Source: CAZALT01 sp964485515 (GTDB taxonomy: Bacteria; Actinomycetota; Acidimicrobiia; Acidimicrobiales; Acidimicrobilacustridaceae). Taken from it: DNA of 17,484 nucleotides. The position numbers and the translations under genes were made by a program. Every line of letters begins with the position of its first letter. Within the stretch, counting starts at the first letter, position 1. The stretch lies in the NCBI GenBank assembly GCA_964485515.1, contig CAZALT010000067.1, forward strand, positions 1 to 17,484, in the 5' to 3' direction. Positions 7,670-14,666 of this stretch are shown piece by piece. The notes under the pieces are model-generated. The model was given only the letters and a program-made list of their open reading frames with translations. It ran no database searches and was not told the DNA's origin.

Positions 7670-8557
7670 TTAGGGCTCGGTCTTGCTGGCCTGCTTGACC
7701 GGGGGAGCGTCGCGCCACGACGGGAGGCCGTCATCCGCGGTGCCGACCGGCATGCCGTTGTCGTGCTTGACAGCCCAGTGGGCGTGGTTCAGCTCGTGCA
7801 TCGTGAAGCACGCGTTGAGGGCGTTGTGGAAGCCCATGTTGTCGACCGTCTGGTTGACCGCCTCCTTGATGAGCAGCGCCGACATGGTGGGCTGCTCGGC
7901 GATGCGCTGGGCGAACTCGACGGTCTTGTCCGCCAGCTCGTCGGAGGGGAACACCTTGGAGACCATGCCGAGCTGGTAGGCCTCGTCGACGCCCATGGAG
8001 TCGCCGGTCAACATGAGCTCCTTGGTCTTGCGGGGCCCGAACTCCCACGGGTGGGCGAAGTACTCGACGCCGCACATGCCGAGCCGGGTGCCGACCACGT
8101 CGGCGAACGTGACGTCGTCCGCGGCGACGATCAGGTCGCAGGCCCACATGAGCATGAGCCCGGCGGAGAAGACCGGGCCGTGCACGGAGGCGACGGTGAT
8201 CTTGCGCAGGTCACGCCACCGCCGGGTGTTGTTGTAGAAGTAGTGCCACTCCTGGAGCATGAGCCCTTCGCTGCCGCCGCGGGTGCCGCCGTTGCCCTTG
8301 CGACTGGGGTGGTTGGCGAACTCCTCCATGACCACGGGCGAGCCGAGGTCGTGGCCCGACGAGAACATCTTTCCGACGCCGCCCAGGATGACGACGCGCA
8401 CGTCGTCGTCGAACTCGGCCCGGCCGAACGCGTCGTCGAGCTCGACCAACATGCCGCGGTTCTGGGCGTTGCGGGCGTCGGGACGGTTCAACATGATGCG
8501 GGCGATACGGCCCTCGTCGAGCGTCTCGTAGGTGATGAACGTGTAGTCGTCGGACAT
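7670..8557 (-). CDS. enoyl-CoA hydratase/isomerase (crotonase) family protein lacking both catalytic Glu
   Basis: Start ATG 8557 gives 295 aa opening MSDDYTFITYETLDEGRIAR, which matches the usual crotonase start. An in-frame ATG at 8623 would add 22 residues with no family resemblance. No clear Shine-Dalgarno precedes 8557, so the start is moderately certain and the mRNA may be leaderless. The crotonase fold is clear: LNRPDARNAQ, the oxyanion-hole segment GKMFSSGHDL, and VHGPVFSAGLMLMWACDLIVAADD with the second oxyanion glycine. Odd: in register with rat mitochondrial hydratase, the Glu of GGCEL is Met (AGLMLMWACD) and the Glu of FGQPEI is Val (FADVVGTRLG), so classical hydration is unlikely. 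The distinctive GMCGVEYFAHPWEFGPRKTKE and long C-terminal half suggest a separate subfamily. It may be an isomerase, a hydrolase, a C-C bond lyase or a non-catalytic acyl-CoA binder. It is convergent with the preceding operon and divergent from the next ACAD. Confidence 0.88.
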   Translation of the reverse strand: MSDDYTFITYETLDEGRIARIMLNRPDARNAQNRGMLVELDDAFGRAEFDDDVRVVILGGVGKMFSSGHDLGSPVVMEEFANHPSRKGNGGTRGGSEGLMLQEWHYFYNNTRRWRDLRKITVASVHGPVFSAGLMLMWACDLIVAADDVTFADVVGTRLGMCGVEYFAHPWEFGPRKTKELMLTGDSMGVDEAYQLGMVSKVFPSDELADKTVEFAQRIAEQPTMSALLIKEAVNQTVDNMGFHNALNACFTMHELNHAHWAVKHDNGMPVGTADDGLPSWRDAPPVKQASKTEP

Positions 8558-8616
8558 GGCACAGAGCGTACCCGTGACGGCAGGCACGGTTGTTGGGCGA
8601 GTGCCGCAGAACGACG

Positions 8617-8646
8617 TTCTCATCGAGCGGCGTGCTCCACTACGGT
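8617..8646 (+). promoter_or_regulatory. possible promoter for the single-domain ACAD
   Basis: TTCTCA (8617-8622), an 18-bp spacer and TACGGT (8641-8646) resemble an actinobacterial sigma-70-type promoter in the 164-nt divergent region. The -10 fits only TAnnnT, so this is a weak prediction. Confidence 0.22.
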
Positions 8647-8704
8647 TGAGAGGTCCTGAGGGACGCGAGCACCCGATGAGCCAGCGAAGACGAGGATCGA
8701 CACC

Positions 8705-8725
8705 ATGAAGCGAGCTAGCCGATGA
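8705..8725 (+). CDS. possible six-codon leader ORF coupled to the ACAD
   Basis: ATG AAG CGA GCT AGC CGA TGA would encode MKRASR. It has a better Shine-Dalgarno (GAGGA, 8692-8696, 8 nt before the ATG) than the ACAD start itself. Its TGA (8723-8725) overlaps the ACAD ATG (8722-8724) in the classic ATGA arrangement, so ribosomes terminating here could re-initiate on the ACAD. It may instead be coincidence. No function is claimed for the peptide. Confidence 0.35.
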   Translation: MKRASR

Positions 8726-9951
8726 GTGGGGCCACCGGAGCCGACCCGTTCGCCGAGACAGAGGACCAGCAGGCGCTGCGTGAGCTGGCGCGCGATCTGG
8801 GCCAGCGCGTCGTCGCTCCCGCGGCAGGAGCAGCCGACCTTTCGGGCGACCTGCCCCGTGATGCCATTGCCGCGCTCGCCGCCGCCGATCTGTTCCGGGT
8901 CACCATCGGCGAGCAGTGGGGTGGTCTCGGCTACGGCGACGTCGAGGCGTCGATCGTCCTCGAGGAGATCGCCCGCCACGACGTGTCGACGGCGATCGCA
9001 TTGCAGCTCACGTTCAACGGGCCGGCCCGCGGCATCGAGCACCTCGGCAGCGACGCGCTCAAGGACCGCTGGCTCCCGCGCATCGCAGACGGCGAAGCCA
9101 TCATGAGCATCGGCATCACCGAACCCGACGCCGGCTCCGCCGTGCAGAACATGCGGGCCTCGCTCAAGGAGGACGGACCAGGGCGCTACCGCCTCGACGC
9201 CTACAAGAACTACTCCACGCTCGGTCACGAGGCTGCGGGCGTGCTCGTGTGGTGCCGCTGGCCGGGCGGCGACGGCGCCAAGGGCATCGGTGCCGTCATC
9301 GTGCCGACCGACCGTGAGGGCGTCGAGGTCACGGGCAAGCACTGGGGCATGGGCATCCACGCGGCGACCGAAGCCGAGATCGCGTTCGACGGCGTCGAGA
9401 TCACCGAGGACGACATCCTCATCGTGGGCAACCCGGTCGACACGTCGGCGTTCAAGGTGCTGCTCGGGCACCTCAACCACGAGCGCTGCGGCAACGCCAG
9501 CATGTGCGTCGGCGCCGCGCAGGGAGCACTCGAGCACTCGGTTCGCTACGTGAACGAGCGCGTCGTCAACGGCCGACCCATCGGCGAGCTCCAGGGCCTC
9601 CAGTGGAAGCTGGCCGACATGGCCATCCAGCTCGAAGGTGCACGGCTGCTGCTCGGTCGTGCGGTGCGCCTGGCTGGCGACGGTGGGACGCCTCCTGCAC
9701 TGGAGACCGCGATTGCGAAGACGGCGGCCAACCTCGCCGCCAAGTTCGTGTGCGACGAGGGCATGCAGATCCACGGCGGCTACGGCTACAGCCACGAGTA
9801 CCCCCTCGAGCGGGCCTACCGCGACATCCGCGGCCTGTGCTTCGGCGCCGGCACCGTCGAGGCCAACCGCAACTTCGTCGGCAACGCCGTGTCCAAGGGC
9901 AAGACCACGACATCACCAGGCTGGATCCCCGGCATCGACGGCCCCGCCTGA
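8722..9951 (+). CDS. acyl-CoA dehydrogenase, single domain
   Basis: ATG 8722, 409 aa. The protein has the full ACAD layout: an N-terminal helical domain (EDQQALRELARDL), the beta-domain motif GITEPDAGSAVQNM (Ala where GSD is usual), YKNYSTLGHEA, the C-terminal helices RVVNGRPIGELQGLQWKLAD, and IHGGYGYSHEYPLERAYRD. It ends FGAGTVEANRNFVG. The MCAD-type catalytic Glu site (xEGT) is Ala here. Glu254 in LNHERCGNAS sits where isovaleryl-CoA-dehydrogenase-type enzymes carry the base and is the best catalytic candidate. Inferred reaction: FAD-linked alpha,beta-desaturation of a branched or cyclic acyl-CoA. There is no strong Shine-Dalgarno directly before this ATG. It appears to depend on the overlapping leader ORF or on GAAGCGAG-type pairing. 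The gene is divergent from the crotonase gene and convergent with the class III CoA-transferase, so it is probably a single-gene transcript. Confidence 0.92.
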   Translation: MSGATGADPFAETEDQQALRELARDLGQRVVAPAAGAADLSGDLPRDAIAALAAADLFRVTIGEQWGGLGYGDVEASIVLEEIARHDVSTAIALQLTFNGPARGIEHLGSDALKDRWLPRIADGEAIMSIGITEPDAGSAVQNMRASLKEDGPGRYRLDAYKNYSTLGHEAAGVLVWCRWPGGDGAKGIGAVIVPTDREGVEVTGKHWGMGIHAATEAEIAFDGVEITEDDILIVGNPVDTSAFKVLLGHLNHERCGNASMCVGAAQGALEHSVRYVNERVVNGRPIGELQGLQWKLADMAIQLEGARLLLGRAVRLAGDGGTPPALETAIAKTAANLAAKFVCDEGMQIHGGYGYSHEYPLERAYRDIRGLCFGAGTVEANRNFVGNAVSKGKTTTSPGWIPGIDGPA

Positions 9952-10171
9952 GCTCTCGGAGTCGACTCGCCCGATCCGCTGGTCGATCTTGCGAGCGAGG
10001 TCGACTGGACCGATGCTCCTGACCGTTGTTCTCGGATCCCCGACAAGACCGGTTGGATCGTCCGTGTGTTCGGCGTTCGGGCATGCCGCTGGCGCTGTCG
10101 TACCCCGTGGCCAGGTTCCACAGGTGCCTCGGATCTCAGCGCTCGGGCGATGGTCGGCGGTGGATCCAGGC
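9952..10171. other. intergenic region between convergent genes, no gene seen
   Basis: 220 nt between the ACAD stop and the class III CoA-transferase stop. I find no convincing coding frame or RNA gene. The only structured spot is the perfect 10-bp palindrome GAGTCGACTC (9959-9968) just after the ACAD stop. Unlike the other convergent junctions in this window, it has no long inverted repeat. Confidence 0.5.
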
Positions 10172-11577
10172 TCAGATGACGCCGTTGGCGCGATGCTTCG
10201 CCAGCTCAGCAGGTGCGAGGCCGACGATGTCGGTCCACACCTCGGCGTTGTGTTGGCCGAGGGTGGGCGCTGGAGCCACTTCGGTCGAACGGTGGCCGTC
10301 CAAGATCGGATAGGGCGCCTGCTGCTGGTGGGGGCCGGCGACCGGGTCGTCGATCTCCACCAGGTCACCTCGGGCGGCGAAGTGGGGGTCGGCGAGGATG
10401 TCGGCCGCGTCGTACGCCGTGCCCACGGGGACCTCGGCCTCGATGCACCGCCTCTCGACCTCGGCGGCGGTGAGCGACAGGGTCCACGCGGCGACGATGT
10501 CGTTGATCTCGTCGCTGCGGGCGGCGCGCTTGGCGAGGGTGTCCCACTCGGGATCGGTGGCCAGATCGGGTCGTTCCATCGCCGTGCACAGGCGGTGGAA
10601 GTTGGCGTTCGACCCCGCCACGACCGCGACGACCTTGCCGTCCTTGGTGGGGTAGTTGTCCAGCGGCGCCGAGTTCTTCATCCGGTTGCCCTCGCGCTGC
10701 CGGGTGACGCCGAGACGGTCCTGGCCCGCCACGGTCCACTCGAGGATGCGAAGGATCGAGCCGTAGAGCGGGGCGTCGACCACACCGCCGGTTCCGGTTC
10801 CGCCGGGGCGGTCGCGCCGGTACAGGGCGGCCATCACCGCCTCGGCGGCGAAGGTGCCGGTGAGGTAGTCGGACATCGAGATGCCCGGGCGGACGGGGGG
10901 GCGGTCGGCGAACCCCGTGATGTGCAGGAGTCCGCCGTAGGCGATGCCCATGCGGTCGAGTCCGATGCGGTGCGAGTACGGGCCGTCCTGGCCGAACACG
11001 CTGATGCGGGCCCACACGAGGCGGGGCTCGCAATCGGTGGGGGCGATGTTCCACCGTTCGAGGGTGCCCGGTCGGAAGTTCTCGCACACCACGTCGGCGG
11101 TGGCCGCGAGTCGACGGAACAGCTCCTGGCCTTCGGGTGTGCGCAGGTTGAGCGTGACGCCTTTGCGCCCGCGGCCTTCGACGGCCCACCACATCGAGTA
11201 GCCCGGATCGTTCGGATCGGGCTCGTTGTCGGCGNNNNNNNNNNNNNNNNNNNNNNNNNNNNNNNNNNNNNNNNNNNNNNNNNNNNNNNNNNNNNNNNNN
11301 NNNNNNNNNNNNNNNNNNNNNNNNNNNNNNNNNNGTCGGCGGTGTCGCCCATGTCGGCGCTGGCGACCCTGTCGGCCCGCTCTGCTGTGGGGAGGAACGG
11401 TCCGATCGTCCGCATGAAGTCGCCGCCGCTTGGGTCCTCGATCTTGATGACCTCAGCACCCATCTCGCCCAGCAGGCCGGCGCAGAACGGAGCGCTGATG
11501 CGCGTGCCGAGGTCGATGACGCGAAGGCCGGCGAGCGGCGCGAGGTCGGTGTCCGAGTTGGCTCCTGTCGCCGTCAC
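10172..11577 (-). CDS. class III CoA-transferase (CaiB/BaiF family), interrupted by an assembly gap
   Basis: The N-terminal part runs from GTG 11577 (VTATGANSD; GGGGGAG just upstream on the - strand) to 11335, 81 codons. It contains PLAGLRVIDLGTRISAPFCA and MGAEVIKIEDPSGGD, the CaiB N-terminal nucleotide/CoA-binding motifs. The C-terminal part runs from 11233 to TGA at 10172 and contains GRKGVTLNLRTPEG, ADVVCENFRPGTLERW, and RPGISMSDYLTG with the likely catalytic Asp (the family's Asp that forms the acyl anhydride). 100 N separate them. The two parts appear to be in different frames only because of the placeholder length. Joining the identical 7-bp ends gives one continuous protein of about 432 aa (GDTAD then NEPDP), near the family's usual size. 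A GTG at 11613 could add 12 residues but lacks a Shine-Dalgarno. Role: transfers CoA from a donor acyl-CoA to a carboxylic acid, or racemises an alpha-methylacyl-CoA. Both activities occur in this fold and cannot be told apart here. Confidence 0.88.
11235..11334. other. 100-N assembly gap inside the class III CoA-transferase
   Basis: Exactly 100 N, a placeholder length. The last 7 bases before it (GTCGGCG, 11228-11234) equal the first 7 after it (11335-11341). Merging them restores the reading frame. Confidence 0.95.
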
Positions 11578-11591
11578 CGGCTCCCCCTGAT

Positions 11592-11622
11592 CGTTCGAAC
11601 GTCGGGTTCTCACGAGGAGAAC
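11592..11622. promoter_or_regulatory. palindromes in the divergent control region (candidate operator)
   Basis: CGTTCGAACG (11592-11601) is a perfect 10-bp palindrome, and GTTCTC-N5-GAGAAC (11606-11611/11617-11622) follows 4 nt later. They sit in the 144-nt region between the divergent CoA-transferase and ligase genes, within the predicted leader of the CoA-transferase. They could bind a regulator shared by both genes. No regulator gene is present in the window. Confidence 0.3.
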
Positions 11623-11648
11623 GAACGGCGCTGGCTGGTACGGTCCGC

Positions 11649-11677
11649 ATCCTAGGCGACTGCCAAAATCGGGTCAG
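11649..11677 (-). promoter_or_regulatory. predicted promoter of the class III CoA-transferase
   Basis: On the - strand, CTGACC (11677-11672) is followed by exactly 17 bp and then TAGGAT (11654-11649), a good actinobacterial -10. Transcription would begin near 11642, giving a leader of about 65 nt before GTG 11577 that includes the palindromes at 11592-11622. Confidence 0.4.
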
Positions 11678-11721
11678 AGGCTTGACCTGCATCCGCCGAC
11701 GGTGAGGAGGATCAGCACATC

Positions 11722-13260
11722 ATGAGGCTTGCCGCCACGCGCCGCGAACCGCAGACCGAGGCGTGCACGCGCACGAGTGGGCCCGGGGACGCTCCCGACC
11801 TGGACACGCTCCTCACCGCTGGTGTGCGCACGGGCGACGCGCAGCTCATCGACGGCGATCGGCGGACCGGGCCAGAGGACCTCGACTTCCACATAGCGTT
11901 CGTGGCGGGAGCGCTCCACGCCGCGGGCGTCCGGCATGGCGACGTCGTCGCCTGGCAGCTCCCCAACGGCACCGAATCGGTGCTCCTCACGCGGGCCTGC
12001 TGGCGCCTCGGCGCGATCGCTGCGCCACTTCACCACCGGTCGGGACGAGCAGAGCTGGCACCGCTCGTCGACCTCCTCGAGCCGACGGTCCTGCTGGCCT
12101 CCGAGGATGCGGCGCTCGCCGACTGGGAGGGCGCCGTGCTGGTCACGCCCGAGGTCGCCTTGGCCCGGCTGCCCGACGGCCGTCCGGTGAACGGTGCGAC
12201 CGCCATGCCGTCCGACCTCGCCCTGGTGCAGTTCACCTCGGGATCGACGGGGGCGCCGAAGGCCGTGCTGCACACCCACCGTTCGCTGGCCGCCAAGACC
12301 GTCCAGATGGTTGGGGTGCACGGGCTCGGACCGGGCGATGCCACGCTCGTGCAGTCGCCGCTGTCGCACATCTCGGGCGTCCTCAACGGGATCCTCGTGC
12401 CCCAGGCGGCTGGTATGAACCAGGTGCTCCTGGATCGGTGGGACCCCGCCATCGCCCTCGCCCTGATCGACCACGAGCGGGTCACGTTCGTGGTCGGCCC
12501 GCCGACGGTCTTCCACTCCTTGTCGGAGGCCGCGTTCGATCAACCGTCTGCGCTCGATTCGCTGCGGCTGGTGTCGTGCGGCGGAGCCGGTGTCACTCCC
12601 GAGTTCGTCGCCGAGATGACCGCTCGACTCGGAGCTGTTGTGAAGCGCAGCTATGGCAGCACCGAAGCGCCGACGATCACCAGTTGGGCCGCGGGCGATC
12701 CGCCGGAGCGGGCTGGAGCCACCGATGGCCGGGCCCATGGGGAGACCGAGGTCGTCGTCGTCGATCCAGTCACGAGCGAACGGCGTGCGGTGGGTGAGCC
12801 AGGCGAGGTGCGAGTGCGCGGCCCCGAGCTGTTCGCCGGCTATGCGCTCGCGGCGCAGACCGATGCGGCGATGGTCGACGGCTGGTTCTGCACGGGCGAC
12901 CTCGGCGTGCTCGACGAGGAGGGCTGGCTCACCATCGTCGGTCGCATCAAGGACGTCATCATCCGGGGTGGCGAGAACATCTCACCGGCGGAGGTCGAGC
13001 GTGTCCTCGAGTCTCATCCTGCGGTGCGCCAAGCGGTCGTCGTGGGGGCGCCCGACGATCGGTTGGGGGAACGCGTCGTTGCCTTCCTTGTGAGTCATGA
13101 ACCGCTCGACGCTGCCGCGTGCCTGGTCTGGTTCACCGAGCAGGGGGTGGCCAAGTTCAAGTCGCCGGAGGTCGTCGTGTGCGTCGACCGTCTGCCGCTT
13201 CTCTCCCTCGGCAAACCGGATCGGGCCGAGCTCACCCGGCGCGCCTGTGCGCTCACGTAG
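11722..13260 (+). CDS. AMP-forming acyl-CoA synthetase/ligase (ANL superfamily)
   Basis: ATG 11722 with AGGAGG at 11705-11710 (11 nt spacing, slightly long); 512 aa, typical for the family. Seen: the phosphate-binding loop FTSGSTGAPKAV from residue 171; YGSTEAPTITSW, the adenylate-binding motif; FCTGDLGVLDEEGW and GRIKDVIIRGGENISPAEVE, the hinge and C-domain swing motifs; and the C-terminal catalytic Lys498 in LSLGKPDRAEL. All residues needed for adenylation and thioesterification appear intact. Role: activates a carboxylic acid with ATP to the acyl-AMP and then the acyl-CoA, probably feeding the CoA-dependent steps encoded around it. Cytoplasmic; no signal peptide or membrane segment. Substrate unknown. 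It is divergent from the class III CoA-transferase, so both may respond to one regulator. A strong hairpin follows its stop. Confidence 0.93.
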   Translation: MRLAATRREPQTEACTRTSGPGDAPDLDTLLTAGVRTGDAQLIDGDRRTGPEDLDFHIAFVAGALHAAGVRHGDVVAWQLPNGTESVLLTRACWRLGAIAAPLHHRSGRAELAPLVDLLEPTVLLASEDAALADWEGAVLVTPEVALARLPDGRPVNGATAMPSDLALVQFTSGSTGAPKAVLHTHRSLAAKTVQMVGVHGLGPGDATLVQSPLSHISGVLNGILVPQAAGMNQVLLDRWDPAIALALIDHERVTFVVGPPTVFHSLSEAAFDQPSALDSLRLVSCGGAGVTPEFVAEMTARLGAVVKRSYGSTEAPTITSWAAGDPPERAGATDGRAHGETEVVVVDPVTSERRAVGEPGEVRVRGPELFAGYALAAQTDAAMVDGWFCTGDLGVLDEEGWLTIVGRIKDVIIRGGENISPAEVERVLESHPAVRQAVVVGAPDDRLGERVVAFLVSHEPLDAAACLVWFTEQGVAKFKSPEVVVCVDRLPLLSLGKPDRAELTRRACALT

Positions 13261-13284
13261 CGCGACAACAACCGCAACGACCGG

Positions 13285-13335
13285 CCGAATTGCGTAGATC
13301 TCGTGCGGTTACCTCACGAGATCTACGCAATTTGG
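13285..13335. terminator. dispersed hairpin element, copy B (long inverted repeat between convergent genes)
   Basis: An 18-bp perfect stem (13288-13305 with 13315-13332) extends to 21 bp with one G-U pair (13285-13305 with 13315-13335) around a 9-nt loop. Right-arm core: ATCTACGCAATTTGGG (13321-13336). It lies 24 nt after the ligase stop and before the convergent ACAD stop, so it is well placed as a bidirectional terminator. It shares its arm sequence with the elements at 4762 and 15693. Confidence 0.75.
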
Positions 13336-13340
13336 GGCCC

Positions 13341-13470
13341 GGTGGCCGGGTGGCCNNNNNNNNNNNNNNNNNNNNNNNNNNNNNNNNNNNNNNNNNNNNN
13401 NNNNNNNNNNNNNNNNNNNNNNNNNNNNNNNNNNNNNNNNNNNNNNNNNNNNNNNGGTGGCCGGGTGGCC
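13341..13470. repeat. GGTGGCCG tandem repeat split by a 100-N assembly gap
   Basis: GGTGGCCGGGTGGCC (13341-13355) abuts 100 N (13356-13455), and the identical 15 bases (13456-13470) follow. The unit GGTGGCCG is tandem. Either the contig ends simply overlap by 15 bp, or a longer array of the 8-bp unit was not assembled. It ends 7 nt before the ACAD stop codon. Confidence 0.85.
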
Positions 13471-13477
13471 GGTCGGC

Positions 13478-14638
13478 TCAGCGGGGGAGGCCGAGCATGC
13501 GGTCACCGATGATCGTGCGCTGCACCTCGGAGGTCCCGCCCGCGATCGACGCCGCTTTGCTCCACAGCCACTGACGCTGCCAGGAGGCCTGGGACAGGTC
13601 GTGGTCGCCCTCGTCCTGCAACGACGACGACGCGCCGAGCACCCGCAACGCGGTGGTTGACAGGCTCTGGGTCATGTCGGTCCACGCCATCTTCGAGATG
13701 CTGGATTCCGGGCCGGGCGTGATGCCGCGGCCGAGACGGGTGAGGGTGCGCCAGTTGTGCAGCTTGAGCACCCGGAGCTTCACGTAGGCATCGACGAGGT
13801 CGTCGGCGATGTGCACGTCGTCGAGGGCACCGGTGCGCTCGGCCAGCCGATAGATCTCGTCGAGGTACACCTCGTGGACGACCTGCTCCTTGAACGTGAA
13901 CGACGTGCCACGCTCATGAGCCAGCGTGGTGTTCGCCACGGCCCACCCGTTGTTCAGTTCGCCGACCAACTGCTCACGAGGGACGAACACCTCGTCGAGG
14001 AACACCTCGTTGAACTCCGCCTCGCCGGTCATCGTGGTGAGCGGGCGGATGGTGATGCCGGGCGCCTGCATGTCGATGACCAGGTACGAGATGCCCCGGT
14101 GCTTGCTCGCCTCGGGGTCGGTGCGCACCAGGGCGATGCCCCAGCGCGAGTGCTGGGCGTAGCTGGTCCACACCTTCTGGCCGGTGACAAGCCAACCGCC
14201 ATCGACCTCGACACCCTTGGTCGTGAGCCCGGCGAGGTCGGAGCCCGCTTCGGGCTCGGAGAACAGCTGGCACCAGATCTCGCTGGCATCGAGGATGCCG
14301 GGCAGCCACCGGTCGCGCTGCTCGTCGGTGCCGTGGGCAAGGAGGGTGGGACCAGCCAGGTTGAGGCCGCTGCGGTTGACGGGCTGCGGCGCCTTGCTGC
14401 GGGCGTACTCCAGGTTGAAGATCGCCACCTCGACCGACGAGGCGGCGCGGCCGCCGACCTCGATGGGCCAGTGCACGCCGACCCAGCGGTCGGCCGCCAG
14501 GCGAGCCTGCCAGCGCTGGCCCCAGGCGAACTCTTCGTCGAAGGAGGCGAAGGTCGGCGTGGGCTCGACGTTGGCTTCGAGCCACGTCCGCAGCTCGGCT
14601 TGGAAGGCGAGCTCGTCTTCGGTGAAGGAGAGATCCAC
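13478..14638 (-). CDS. acyl-CoA dehydrogenase
   Basis: GTG start at 14638 (MDLSFTEDELAFQAEL, the expected ACAD opening); 386 aa. The Shine-Dalgarno is weak, and the start is 28 nt after the upstream SDR stop, so translation may be coupled. Seen: HWPIEVGGRAAS, FSEPEAGSDLAGL, VTGQKVWTSYAQHSRWGI, FNEVFLDEVFVP and the C-terminal AGGTSEVQRTIIGDRMLGLPR. The MCAD-type Glu site is Gly (AGGT). Glu242 in LAHERGTSF is the likely helix-G catalytic base. This is the FadE subtype found repeatedly in actinobacterial clusters for steroids and other bulky acids. Such proteins often act as heterotetramers with a partner ACAD, and the other ACADs in this window are possible partners. Reaction: FAD-linked alpha,beta-dehydrogenation of an acyl-CoA. 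It is the last gene of the - strand block. Confidence 0.92.
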   Translation of the reverse strand: MDLSFTEDELAFQAELRTWLEANVEPTPTFASFDEEFAWGQRWQARLAADRWVGVHWPIEVGGRAASSVEVAIFNLEYARSKAPQPVNRSGLNLAGPTLLAHGTDEQRDRWLPGILDASEIWCQLFSEPEAGSDLAGLTTKGVEVDGGWLVTGQKVWTSYAQHSRWGIALVRTDPEASKHRGISYLVIDMQAPGITIRPLTTMTGEAEFNEVFLDEVFVPREQLVGELNNGWAVANTTLAHERGTSFTFKEQVVHEVYLDEIYRLAERTGALDDVHIADDLVDAYVKLRVLKLHNWRTLTRLGRGITPGPESSISKMAWTDMTQSLSTTALRVLGASSSLQDEGDHDLSQASWQRQWLWSKAASIAGGTSEVQRTIIGDRMLGLPR

Positions 14639-14666
14639 GGGCGCGGTCCGGTCCGGAAGGTGCCGG

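Noticed and set aside
8653..8664. GTCC-TGAG-GGAC inverted repeat in the divergent region
   Set aside because: A 4-bp stem is expected by chance at this GC content.
10172..11577. Class III CoA-transferase as a frameshifted pseudogene
   Set aside because: The apparent frame change depends only on the 100-N placeholder. Merging the identical edges restores one frame.
9638..11590. 650-aa + strand frame running over the N run
   Set aside because: It overlaps the real ACAD end and lies antisense to the CaiB-family gene. It has no family motifs and is interrupted by N.
13341..13355. GGTGGCCG repeats as part of a CRISPR array
   Set aside because: The units are 8 bp, tandem and without spacers.
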